Assembly (NCBI GenBank): GCA_003222065.1
Contig: QHUV01000241.1
Coordinates: 1-6,657, forward strand
Length of the DNA stretch: 6,657 bases
Origin: Gemmatimonadota bacterium
Lineage (GTDB): Bacteria > Gemmatimonadota > Gemmatimonadetes > Gemmatimonadales > Gemmatimonadaceae
Direction of reading: 5' to 3'
Positions within the stretch are counted from its first letter, which is position 1. Every line of letters starts with the position of its first letter. The notes below the pieces were generated by a model that saw nothing but the letters and a program-made list of their open reading frames with translations, was not told the DNA's origin and made no database searches. Shown here in pieces: positions 1 through 6,436 of this stretch. A program made the translations under genes and the position numbers.

Positions 1-952
1 CCTCGCGCGCCCGCGCCCGCAACGGCGGCAGGTTGATCGGCATCACGCTCAGCCGATAGTACAAATCTTCACGAAACTTCCCTTCCGTCACTTCACTCAC
101 GAGATCTTTGCCGGTGGCGGCGATGAGCCGCACGTCGGCCGTTATCTCGCGCGTGCCACCCAGGCGGCGGAAGCTCTTGCCCTCGAGGACGCGCAACAGC
201 TTTGGCTGAAGCAGCGGATCCAAGTCGCCAACCTCGTCGAGGAACAACGTTCCGCCCTCAGCGATGTCGAGCAGCCCCGGGCGGAGCGCTTCACCGCCGT
301 TGGTCTGGGCGAGCTCCTGACCGAAAAGCTCGGCGTCGAGTGTGCTGCCGGCGAGCGCCGCACAGTTGATCTCGATGAGTGGCCGGTCGCCACGGGCACT
401 CGCGCGGTGGATCGATTCGGCGACGTAGCCCTTCCCCGTTCCGCTCTCGCCCGTGATGAGCACCGTCGTCCGCTCGCTCCGCGCGAGCAGCTCGATCTGC
501 GCCGCGAGCTCGCGCATCGGTGCCGATGTGCCGAGCAGCGCCGTCGCCGGCAGGCGGCCGCGCCGGTCCGTGAGGTACCGATTCATCTGGCGCAACTGCG
601 CCTTTTCCAAAGCACGGGCAGCAACCGCGCCCAAGTGGGTCAGCTCGATCGGCTTGATGAGGAAGCTCTCCGCGCCCGCCTGCATCGCGCGCACCGCATC
701 CGGCACGTCGCCATGGCCGGTAATCATGATGACAACAGGTCTGAACTCGCGAACGCGCTCGAGCACATCGAAGCCGCTGAGGTCGGGGAGACGCAGGTCG
801 AGCAGCACGAGGTCCGGATGCGCGCGCTTAACGGCGGCGATTCCTTCCTCGCCGCTGTGGGCGCGCATCACCTCGTGACCCGAGCGCTCGAAGTAGGTGG
901 CGAGCGCCGAGGTGATCGCCGGCTCGTCGTCGATGATCAGTACGCTGGACAT
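1..952 (-). CDS. NtrC-family response regulator with AAA+ domain, GAFTGA loop degenerate (partial, C-terminus beyond window)
   Basis: This frame is read directly from the minus strand: ATG at 952-950, then 317 open codons to the window edge. Residues 1-115 form a receiver domain: acidic pair D8/D9, phospho-acceptor D52 in VLLDLRLPD, T78 in MITGHGD, and K100 in FLIKP. Residues about 138-317 form the AAA+ domain of sigma-54 activators: Walker A GESGTGKG (168-175), INCAAL (195-200), ELFG (208-211), Walker B GGTLFLDE (233-240), and FREDLYYRL (293-301), which keeps the two arginines expected in the finger region. At the place of the GAFTGA loop (215-220) the sequence reads AQTNGG, and the usual Asn after IAAT is Gly (281). 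ATP binding and oligomerisation look possible, but classical contact with sigma-54 is doubtful. The C-terminal DNA-binding domain lies outside the window. The gene follows the lipid kinase after 34 bp, so it is probably co-transcribed with it. No clear ribosome site precedes the ATG. The partner histidine kinase is not seen. Confidence 0.93.
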   Translation of the reverse strand, partial: MSSVLIIDDEPAITSALATYFERSGHEVMRAHSGEEGIAAVKRAHPDLVLLDLRLPDLSGFDVLERVREFRPVVIMITGHGDVPDAVRAMQAGAESFLIKPIELTHLGAVAARALEKAQLRQMNRYLTDRRGRLPATALLGTSAPMRELAAQIELLARSERTTVLITGESGTGKGYVAESIHRASARGDRPLIEINCAALAGSTLDAELFGQELAQTNGGEALRPGLLDIAEGGTLFLDEVGDLDPLLQPKLLRVLEGKSFRRLGGTREITADVRLIAATGKDLVSEVTEGKFREDLYYRLSVMPINLPPLRARARE

Positions 953-986
953 GTATCGATGCAGTGTTGCCGACCAAATCGTGTGG
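953..986. other. 34-bp spacer between lipid kinase stop and response-regulator start
   Basis: This short gap has no recognisable promoter, no GC-rich hairpin followed by T residues and no clear Shine-Dalgarno sequence. The only structure is a 5-bp inverted repeat (gacca 972-976 with tggtc 984-988) reaching into the kinase stop codon. It is too weak to call a terminator. The gap fits two genes of one transcript. Confidence 0.5.
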
Positions 987-2006
987 TCATGGACGCCTCC
1001 GGCCGGGCCGCGACGGCTCCCGTCTCGGCTGCCGCGGCACTAGCAACCGCGCGGCGCGCGGGGCGACCTCGATCTCGAGCGGCGTCATGCCCAAGAGCTC
1101 ACCGTCAGCCTGCGCCAGTCGTGGCGGCTGCGTCTCGATGCGAAAGTGCCGCCCGCTCCGGTAGAGCATCGCCTCATCCGAGCTGAAATTCCGCCGCAAT
1201 AGCCGCCACATGATGCGCGTGGCGTCTCGTAGACTCCTCGGTGAGTAGAGACAAGCATCGAGCACTCCGTCGTCGAAGCGGATACCCGGGCCGAACGTGA
1301 TCCGGTCGTTGAGCACCGCTCCGAAGTTCGCAATCATGACTGCCGCCGCCGCGGATTCGAAGACTTCGCCGTCCACGGTGAGCCGAACGTGAAAGAACTC
1401 CTGGCTTAAAACTGCCCGGAGCGCCGCTCGCGTCGCCGTTATGGTGTACGCGAGGACACCCAAACGACGCTTCAGCCACGACGGCGTTTCGGCGACCATG
1501 GCCGCGTCGATGCCGACCCCAGCCGCTACGGCGAAATGCCGCACCGGTCCAGCGCCCAGGATGCGCCCCAGATCGATGTGTAGCTCGTCGCCTCCAAGGA
1601 GGGTCGGGACGGCGCGTCGTGGATCGAAGGGAATGCCCAGCGCCCGCGCCAAGAGGTTGCCGGTGCCCCCTGCGAGCACCCCCAAGGGGCGCATCGTACC
1701 CGCGAGCGCCCCGGCCACTTCCATAGCCGTGCCGTCGCCACCGAGGGTGAATACAGCGTCATAGTCGGCGGCGCGGGCCAGCGCGATCTCGGACGCGTGC
1801 CCCGGATGCTCCGTGACCGCCACGTCGCAACGGACATTGGCTCTTTGCAGCGCTGCGCAGGCTCTTGGCAATCGCCGTCGTCCCAGCCGTGAAGCGGGAT
1901 TCGCGATCAGCAACACGCTTGTAATCGCCCGATCGCTAACAGCGGCCGAGCGGGCCCGCTCGTCCGAGCTCAGAAGTGCCAGGTCCTGAGGAGAGAGAGA
2001 CCCCAT
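987..2006 (-). CDS. Diacylglycerol kinase family lipid kinase (YegS/DgkB/BmrU-like)
   Basis: From ATG 2006 the product is 339 residues, the usual size for this cytoplasmic family, whose members phosphorylate diacylglycerol or related lipids with ATP. Family motifs are in order: NPAS (36-39) at the end of the first strand, the nucleotide-binding GGDGT (89-93), GVLAGGTGNLLAR (109-121), GVGID (163-167), DDGVLD (245-250) and ADGE (300-303). The C-terminus is Arg/Pro-rich and ends in TGA at 989-987. The start is uncertain. ATG 2006 lies upstream of a (GA)5 tract and overlaps tamB by 71 bp, with no clear ribosome site. The 30-odd residues before the first strand look non-conserved. GTG at 1916, just before LLIANPAS, would give about 309 residues and no overlap. 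The position after tamB suggests a role in envelope lipid metabolism, perhaps recycling diacylglycerol; the exact substrate cannot be read from the sequence. Confidence 0.9.
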   Translation of the reverse strand: MGSLSPQDLALLSSDERARSAAVSDRAITSVLLIANPASRLGRRRLPRACAALQRANVRCDVAVTEHPGHASEIALARAADYDAVFTLGGDGTAMEVAGALAGTMRPLGVLAGGTGNLLARALGIPFDPRRAVPTLLGGDELHIDLGRILGAGPVRHFAVAAGVGIDAAMVAETPSWLKRRLGVLAYTITATRAALRAVLSQEFFHVRLTVDGEVFESAAAAVMIANFGAVLNDRITFGPGIRFDDGVLDACLYSPRSLRDATRIMWRLLRRNFSSDEAMLYRSGRHFRIETQPPRLAQADGELLGMTPLEIEVAPRAARLLVPRQPRREPSRPGRRRP

Positions 2007-5000
2007 TGGCGCGGAGTCTGGATTTCGAGATCTGCTTCTCACCGCCCAGCCGTGTGTTGAAGAAGTATTCTTTGAATGTGGACTGCGGAGTGGTGCCGGT
2101 ACCGAACGTTGGCGCGGCGCCACTCTGAATTTGAATCACGTCGACAAAGTTGCCGAGACCGGTGTTGCGCAGCCCCTGCTCGGCGACGCTGCTGAGCGTC
2201 GGGCCAATGACATTACTCACCTGCTGCACGACACTGAGCTCCCCCGAGTTCAGCGCATACGTCGGCTGTCCCGTGACCAGATAACTCACGAGGTCGGACG
2301 AGGAGAGGTAGGGCTCGTTGACGCTCGATAGCTGGATCGACGGACTGGGAAAGAGAAATCCGGTGAGTTGAACCTGAATGATCAGATCCGGCTGGCTCGC
2401 CCGCTTCACGGCGTGTTGTGCCACGACGTCGATCTGCGGATTGAAGTCGGCCGATCCGTAGAACGTGACCGATCCACGCTGCACGGCGAACTCGCGCTGC
2501 ACCGGCGCCGGCGCCAAATCCAGCGTATACGTCCCACGATCTGCCGTTAGGCGCCCGGCGAGCGCGAAGCCATATTTCGGCTCATTGGCGCGACTGCCGC
2601 GACGCGTGCCGGCGCTCAGGTTGCTCTGCAGCTCGGCGCTGCGCACGTCGAGCGATCCGCCAAGCTTGATGTTCGCTTCCCGCGAGCGCAGCCAGACTTC
2701 GTCGCCGAGCACGATGTGCACGTCGTCGAGTCGCAGCCCTTCGACGAGTCGCGACGGCGCGTCCGGCACGATTTGACGGGCGCGGATGTCGGTCGTGTCG
2801 ATGATCCCGAGGAGGCCCGCCGAGCTCAGATCGACCACCTGCTTCCGCAGGAGGTCGCGTTCGGGAAGATAGAGCTCGCCCCGGTCGACACGTATCGTAC
2901 CCGTCAATGCCGCCTCACCGATCGAACCCGTGAGTCGCAGGGAATCCGTGACGGTCGAGAGATCGAGCGACGCGAGCGTGCGTCTGTCGATCGCGTGAAA
3001 GTTGCGAGCGTAGAGCGCGAGATTGAAGCGTGGCTCGTCCCACTTCGCGTAGGTGACGGAACCACGCAACGCCAAGCGCGACCCGGGAGCGGTGCCGCTC
3101 GCCGCCGACAAATCGATGCGCACGCTGTCGCTCCGGCCATCGAAGCGTACGGTGCCGTTGATCGTGCGCAGCGTGATGCCGAGGTTCTGCGCCGTTATCT
3201 GGCCGTTGCGCACGGCGACGACGCCATTGATCGATTTGTGCGTCGGCGACAACGAATACTCGAGGTTCGCCGTTAGGCGTCCGGATCCCCTTTGCAGCGA
3301 CGGTGAAAGCGTCTCGAGGAGCGCGAGGTCCGCGCTATCGGCGCGGATCGAGCCGTGAATCGGCGCGTTCAGCCGCTGCGCGCTGAACAGCGTCAGTTCC
3401 AACGGGACGGCAACCGTCGCGTGCAATGCGGCAACGTTGTTGCGGAACAGATCGAGGGCGGCGTCGAAGCTGCGATCTTTGTACGCTCCTGTCGCCGTTG
3501 CCCGCTCGACGTGCACCCCGGCGTAAGCGACGTGCGTCATCCGCGCGTCGGCGCGCACGTCCGGTCGCGCCCGCGTGCCCGTGACGCGTCCGTGGACAGA
3601 CGCGAAGCCGGAGACCGGTGACGGCAGTTGGGCGAGAACACCAAAGTCGGCGAGGCCGACGCTATCGGCGGAGACCTCGAGCGAGACGGGGGCCAATTGC
3701 GGGGCGCTGCCGCGCGCGGCGATCCGTCCGCCGGCTCCGTTGACGAGCACGAGCGAATCGAGCAGGATGCCGAGACTGTCGCGGGCGACGTGCGACGTGC
3801 CCGCCAGCCGCCAACGGCTCTCGCCAATCGTTAGGCCCAGTGAATCGAGATCGATGCGCGTCATCGCCCCACGCGCGCCGATCGGCCCGCCGGTGCTAAA
3901 CGCGTCACCGACGACGCGCGCCGACGGACCATTGTCGCTCCGAGCGCCGATCGTGAATGCGGCGCGCGAGCGTCCCGCCAGCCGCACCTCGGCGCCCAGC
4001 GTATCGAGCAACACACCGGCCACGGTGAGCGTGTCGATGCGGAGCGACGCAGTGCCAACCGGCTCGGCGAGCACGTTCCGAATCGCGAACCGGCCGCCGA
4101 CGATGCGACCGCTATTCTTTCCGACGAGAAGTCCCGTGCCCTTGACGGCGCCCGTCACGTCCAATGAGTCCAGACGCCCGTACGCAGTACCGTCGAGTGT
4201 CGCCTGTCCGGCGAGTGAATCCACAAGCACGCTGTCCCGCGCACCGTGTGCCGCCAGATAGCGGCGGAATCCTCCGAGCGAATCGACAATCAATTGAAAG
4301 CGCAGGGAGTCCGATATGCCGTGCGGAAGACCGAGCGCGCCGTGCGCGAGCATCGTCGCCGCCGTCGTCTCGAGGCGCACCGTGTCGACGAACAGGCGCC
4401 GGTCGGCGAAGCGCAGGCGCGCGGTCGAGGGGAAGATGCGCAGTCCGTCGACGTCAGCTCGCGCGAGATCGAGCGCCGCGCTCCCCTCGAGATTCGCGAG
4501 CGAATCACCGCTGAGTGCAACATCATACCGGCCGGTGAGCGTCGTGGGCCTCACAGCGCCCGAAAGCCGTGCCGGATCGAGCAATTGGTGGACGGCCAGG
4601 GCAGTGAGCTGCCCCGTCCCACGGATGCCATACGCCGGTGGGTCGATGTCGACCCGTCCGTCGAAGCTGAGCGTCCCCGCCGGTCCTTGCAGGCTCGTCG
4701 TGAGCTGCAGGTCGGCGATCGTGCCACGTGCCTTGAGCGGGCCACTCATGATGCCGGTGATCGGCAGTTTCGGATACGACCGGGCAAGCATGCCTAACGA
4801 CAGCGGTTGCGCTTGCGCATCGATGTCGTACATCATGTACTGCGGTCCCCACGTCACCCGTCCGTTGCCCGTGAGGTGCGAGGGCTCGCCCGGCCCGTCG
4901 CGGTGCACGATGTCCGCGTTCGCAAAGCGTACGTCGAGCCACGATGAGTCGAGCGTCGCCGTCCCGGAGATCGTACCGCCGAGGCGTGGAAAGTTCGGGT

Positions 5001-5940
5001 ACAGATACTCGATGGAGCGCAGATCCAGCGACGCCGCGTTGACGTCGAAGTGCCGAAAGCTCGTCAGCGCCGGCTGCAAGATGTTCAGCTCTCCCTTGCC
5101 ACCGACGCGCGACGTGGCGCCGTTCACGTGCGCGTCGCGGAAGGTCACGTCACTCTCATCGACGTAGAAGCGATTGAGCGGCCCGCCGTGCGCGCGAACG
5201 GTACCGTACATCTGGCCGCGCCAGTCGACGGGAAATGGCTTGCCATTCAGCGCTCGCAGGAGATCGAAGTCGAATGGCTGGGCCGACATCTTCACGTCCT
5301 TCACGGCGAGCACCGGACCGCCGACGGCGAACGTCATGTCGCCGATCAAGTGCGAGCCGGTGCTCGTCACATCCATATTGGTGAGCTTGTAATCGATGAT
5401 GCGCAGATTCTGCGGCTCGTTGCCGATGTGGATCGTGGCCTTGCCGCCACCTGTGGTTGGCAAGGTCGGATAGACCCAGCTCACATCGTTGAGCGCGACC
5501 GAGTCGCCGCGGATCGTGAGATCGTACCGCACAGGGAGGTCACTCCCCCACACGATCTTCCCCTTTCCGCCGCCTGTAGACTGCGGGAGATCGAAGTGGG
5601 CGACTTCAACCCAGATCGAGTCGCCGAGATTGCGCATGGTTCCGCGCACGTTACGAAAACGAAATGGCGGATCGCTCTCGACGGCGTGAATCGTATCGAA
5701 CACGAAAAACTTCCCGAGCTTGTCGCTATCGGGATCGGCGAGCCGCATGCGCGACACGACCGCGGATACCTTCGTCCATCGCCAGGTGCGAGCGAATCCG
5801 GATTTCTTCTCGTCGACGACGCGCCGAATCTCCTTGTCTGGCCGCGAAAGCGTGTACCTGACGGCGCTGTCCAATCGCGCACCGCGAAGCGTGTCGTCAG
5901 GCGTCCACGGCATCTGCAGGACGAGCGACGCGTCGCGCAC
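1936..5940 (-). CDS. tamB: TamB-like translocation/assembly module, main part (1334 aa after the amber)
   Basis: This is one uninterrupted frame from GTG 5940. Most of it consists of repeated short amphipathic strands rich in Gly, Asp, Ser and Leu (for example SVALNDVSW, RLTGSIGEAALTGTI), the pattern of the AsmA/TamB beta-taco. The TamB C-terminal domain (DUF490) is clear: GRLTADRGTYTLDL, then FAVQRGSVTFYG and DFNPQIDVVAQH, a strand with VQLTGFLFPSPSIQLSS, and the signature EPYLSSSDLVSYLVTG near residue 1373 of the whole gene. GTG 5940 has GAGG 8 nt upstream, which could allow restart, but the same bases are coding in the continuous frame. A protein begun here has no signal or anchor and would stay in the cytoplasm. 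The last 25 or so residues (SSGPGTSELGRAGPLGRC) have poor codon choice and no strand pattern. The gene overlaps the start of the lipid kinase. Confidence 0.92.
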   Translation of the reverse strand: MRDASLVLQMPWTPDDTLRGARLDSAVRYTLSRPDKEIRRVVDEKKSGFARTWRWTKVSAVVSRMRLADPDSDKLGKFFVFDTIHAVESDPPFRFRNVRGTMRNLGDSIWVEVAHFDLPQSTGGGKGKIVWGSDLPVRYDLTIRGDSVALNDVSWVYPTLPTTGGGKATIHIGNEPQNLRIIDYKLTNMDVTSTGSHLIGDMTFAVGGPVLAVKDVKMSAQPFDFDLLRALNGKPFPVDWRGQMYGTVRAHGGPLNRFYVDESDVTFRDAHVNGATSRVGGKGELNILQPALTSFRHFDVNAASLDLRSIEYLYPNFPRLGGTISGTATLDSSWLDVRFANADIVHRDGPGEPSHLTGNGRVTWGPQYMMYDIDAQAQPLSLGMLARSYPKLPITGIMSGPLKARGTIADLQLTTSLQGPAGTLSFDGRVDIDPPAYGIRGTGQLTALAVHQLLDPARLSGAVRPTTLTGRYDVALSGDSLANLEGSAALDLARADVDGLRIFPSTARLRFADRRLFVDTVRLETTAATMLAHGALGLPHGISDSLRFQLIVDSLGGFRRYLAAHGARDSVLVDSLAGQATLDGTAYGRLDSLDVTGAVKGTGLLVGKNSGRIVGGRFAIRNVLAEPVGTASLRIDTLTVAGVLLDTLGAEVRLAGRSRAAFTIGARSDNGPSARVVGDAFSTGGPIGARGAMTRIDLDSLGLTIGESRWRLAGTSHVARDSLGILLDSLVLVNGAGGRIAARGSAPQLAPVSLEVSADSVGLADFGVLAQLPSPVSGFASVHGRVTGTRARPDVRADARMTHVAYAGVHVERATATGAYKDRSFDAALDLFRNNVAALHATVAVPLELTLFSAQRLNAPIHGSIRADSADLALLETLSPSLQRGSGRLTANLEYSLSPTHKSINGVVAVRNGQITAQNLGITLRTINGTVRFDGRSDSVRIDLSAASGTAPGSRLALRGSVTYAKWDEPRFNLALYARNFHAIDRRTLASLDLSTVTDSLRLTGSIGEAALTGTIRVDRGELYLPERDLLRKQVVDLSSAGLLGIIDTTDIRARQIVPDAPSRLVEGLRLDDVHIVLGDEVWLRSREANIKLGGSLDVRSAELQSNLSAGTRRGSRANEPKYGFALAGRLTADRGTYTLDLAPAPVQREFAVQRGSVTFYGSADFNPQIDVVAQHAVKRASQPDLIIQVQLTGFLFPSPSIQLSSVNEPYLSSSDLVSYLVTGQPTYALNSGELSVVQQVSNVIGPTLSSVAEQGLRNTGLGNFVDVIQIQSGAAPTFGTGTTPQSTFKEYFFNTRLGGEKQISKSRLRANGVSLSSGPGTSELGRAGPLGRC
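1991..2000. repeat. (GA)5 dinucleotide tract in the tamB 3' end / kinase 5' overlap
   Basis: Five GA units stand here (CT on the coding strand), preceded by the related GAG at 1988-1990. The tract lies after RLRAN in the tamB frame and 6-15 bases after the ATG 2006 of the kinase frame. A change of one unit (2 nt) moves both frames. With one unit fewer, the tamB frame reads NGVSLLRTWHF and stops at TGA 1972-1970, while ATG 2006 no longer joins the kinase frame. Confidence 0.85.
2545..4799. repeat. Four scattered copies of the octamer CGTTAGGC / GCCTAACG
   Basis: Exact copies are at 2545-2552, 3271-3278 and 3829-3836 (CGTTAGGC on plus) and 4792-4799 (reverse complement). A fifth near copy, CGTTAGGg, is at 6526-6533. 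All lie in coding DNA. Three put the rare codon CTA before ACG (Leu-Thr); the fourth uses TTA. By base composition only a fraction of one copy is expected in a window of this size. The meaning is unknown. Confidence 0.5.
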
Positions 5941-6027
5941 CCGCGCTGCCTCGATGACGACGTAGTCCCCGAAGTTGCGCCCCGGCGTTTTGGGTACGTT
6001 GCTCTTCTTCTCGTAGGCGCGGAAAAT

Positions 6028-6030
6028 CTA
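6028..6030 (-). other. In-frame amber codon (TAG) within tamB
   Basis: On the minus strand the local reading is AAC TTC AAG TAG ATT TTC. Both flanks are in the frame of ATG 6420 and GTG 5940 (480 nt apart, a multiple of three). One C-to-T change from CAG (Gln) would produce it and would give NFKQIF, a natural TamB-like sequence. Changes from AAG, GAG, TGG, TAC, TCG or TTG are equally single steps. Confidence 0.9.
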
Positions 6031-6420
6031 CTTGAAGTTCCAGCGCCCACTCGCATGCTGCCTGAGGTACACCACCGGATGTTCGACCTGCACGTCGCGC
6101 AGCAGCAGCCGCTTGTCGATCAAATCGCGCGGATCGTAGCTCGCCGTTATGCGGCCGGTGCTGATGAACAGTGAGTCGTTGTCCGCATCGCGAATCGCGA
6201 AGCTGTCGACGGTGATGCCCGTAAGGAAGCCGCCGCTCATCGGTCCGAGATAAACCTTGCCCTTGATCGCCGACGCGAGCTGGCCCTGAATCAGGCGACG
6301 CAATTCTTCCTGGCCGTAACTCGTACGCGTCACGAACAGCCCCGTGACGATGATCACGAAGCCGATCACGAGAAGCGCGATGGCGCTGACGAGTCCAACT
6401 AGACGGCGGCGACGGATCAT
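6028..6420 (-). CDS. tamB: TamB-like protein, N-terminal fragment with membrane anchor (130 aa, ends at in-frame amber)
   Basis: The product starts MIRRRR, followed by a hydrophobic helix at about residues 7-30, with basic residues on the cytoplasmic side: a signal-anchor. Residues 31-130 would be periplasmic and match the start of an AsmA/TamB module: a short helix (EELRRLIQGQLA), then strands GKVYLGPMSGGFLTGITVDSFAIRD written as alternating hydrophobic residues, then DLIDKRLLLRDVQVEHPVVYL and GRWNFK. In this family the tract GRWNF is normally followed directly by more coding, as is the case here past the TAG. The ATG lies 16 bp after the stop of the upstream outer-membrane gene, with no clear Shine-Dalgarno sequence, so translation may be coupled. 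Alone this fragment is far too short for a TamB function. Confidence 0.82.
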   Translation of the reverse strand: MIRRRRLVGLVSAIALLVIGFVIIVTGLFVTRTSYGQEELRRLIQGQLASAIKGKVYLGPMSGGFLTGITVDSFAIRDADNDSLFISTGRITASYDPRDLIDKRLLLRDVQVEHPVVYLRQHASGRWNFK

Positions 6421-6436
6421 GCGAGAACTAGACGAC

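Larger units (their letters stand above)
1936..6420 (-). pseudogene. tamB: tamB-like gene as a whole, interrupted by one in-frame amber codon
   Basis: ATG 6420 and TAG 1938-1936 lie in one frame of 1495 codons, interrupted only by TAG at 6030-6028 (codon 131). Between the amber and the next usable start (GTG 5940) the frame stays open and reads like TamB (IFRAYEKK, then GRNFGDYVVIEAARV), so these are two parts of one gene, not two genes. TamB proteins are anchored in the inner membrane by an N-terminal helix and span the periplasm as a long beta-taco that carries phospholipid to the outer membrane, often with a TamA/Omp85 partner. If the stop is real and not suppressed, the long part loses its membrane anchor and the gene is probably dead. 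If it is a sequencing error, or is read through, the gene is whole. The 1.3 kb-plus of intact coding on each side of the middle argues against old decay. The tail may also be shifted at the GA tract (1991-2000). Confidence 0.75.

Noticed and set aside
972..988. Inverted repeat gacca...tggtc at the kinase stop
   Set aside because: A 5-bp stem with a 7-nt loop and no T run; too weak for a terminator or operator call.
407..1186. Plus-strand open frame of 259 codons opposite the regulator and kinase end
   Set aside because: Runs across two real genes and their gap, with Arg/Ala-biased composition and no motifs; a shadow.
1970..2037. Alternative repair of the TamB tail by a 1-nt change near 2037, giving EADLEIQTPRQWGLSL then LRTWHF
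   Set aside because: It reaches the same RTWHF end but has no repeat to explain the indel and loses EKQISK. Slippage in the GA tract is more economical.
2007..2123. Longer kinase form starting at position 2123
   Set aside because: Adds 39 Arg/Ser/Pro-rich residues lying wholly in strong tamB coding (EYFFNTRLGGEK), unlike any kinase N-terminus.
3575..5167. Further plus-strand frames opposite tamB (3575-4261, 4246-4797, 4316-5167)
   Set aside because: Ser/Arg/Pro-rich complements of TamB codons, mutually overlapping, no protein-family features.
6028..6030. Reassignment of TAG to an amino acid across the genome
   Set aside because: Only one TAG is seen inside about 2,200 real codons; a genome with TAG as a sense codon should show more. 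A local mutation, error or suppression is simpler.
5050..6174. Plus-strand open frame of 374 codons spanning the tamB amber region
   Set aside because: Antisense to clear TamB coding, His/Arg/Ala-rich with no domain pattern or ribosome site; a usual shadow in high-GC DNA. It does not explain the amber.
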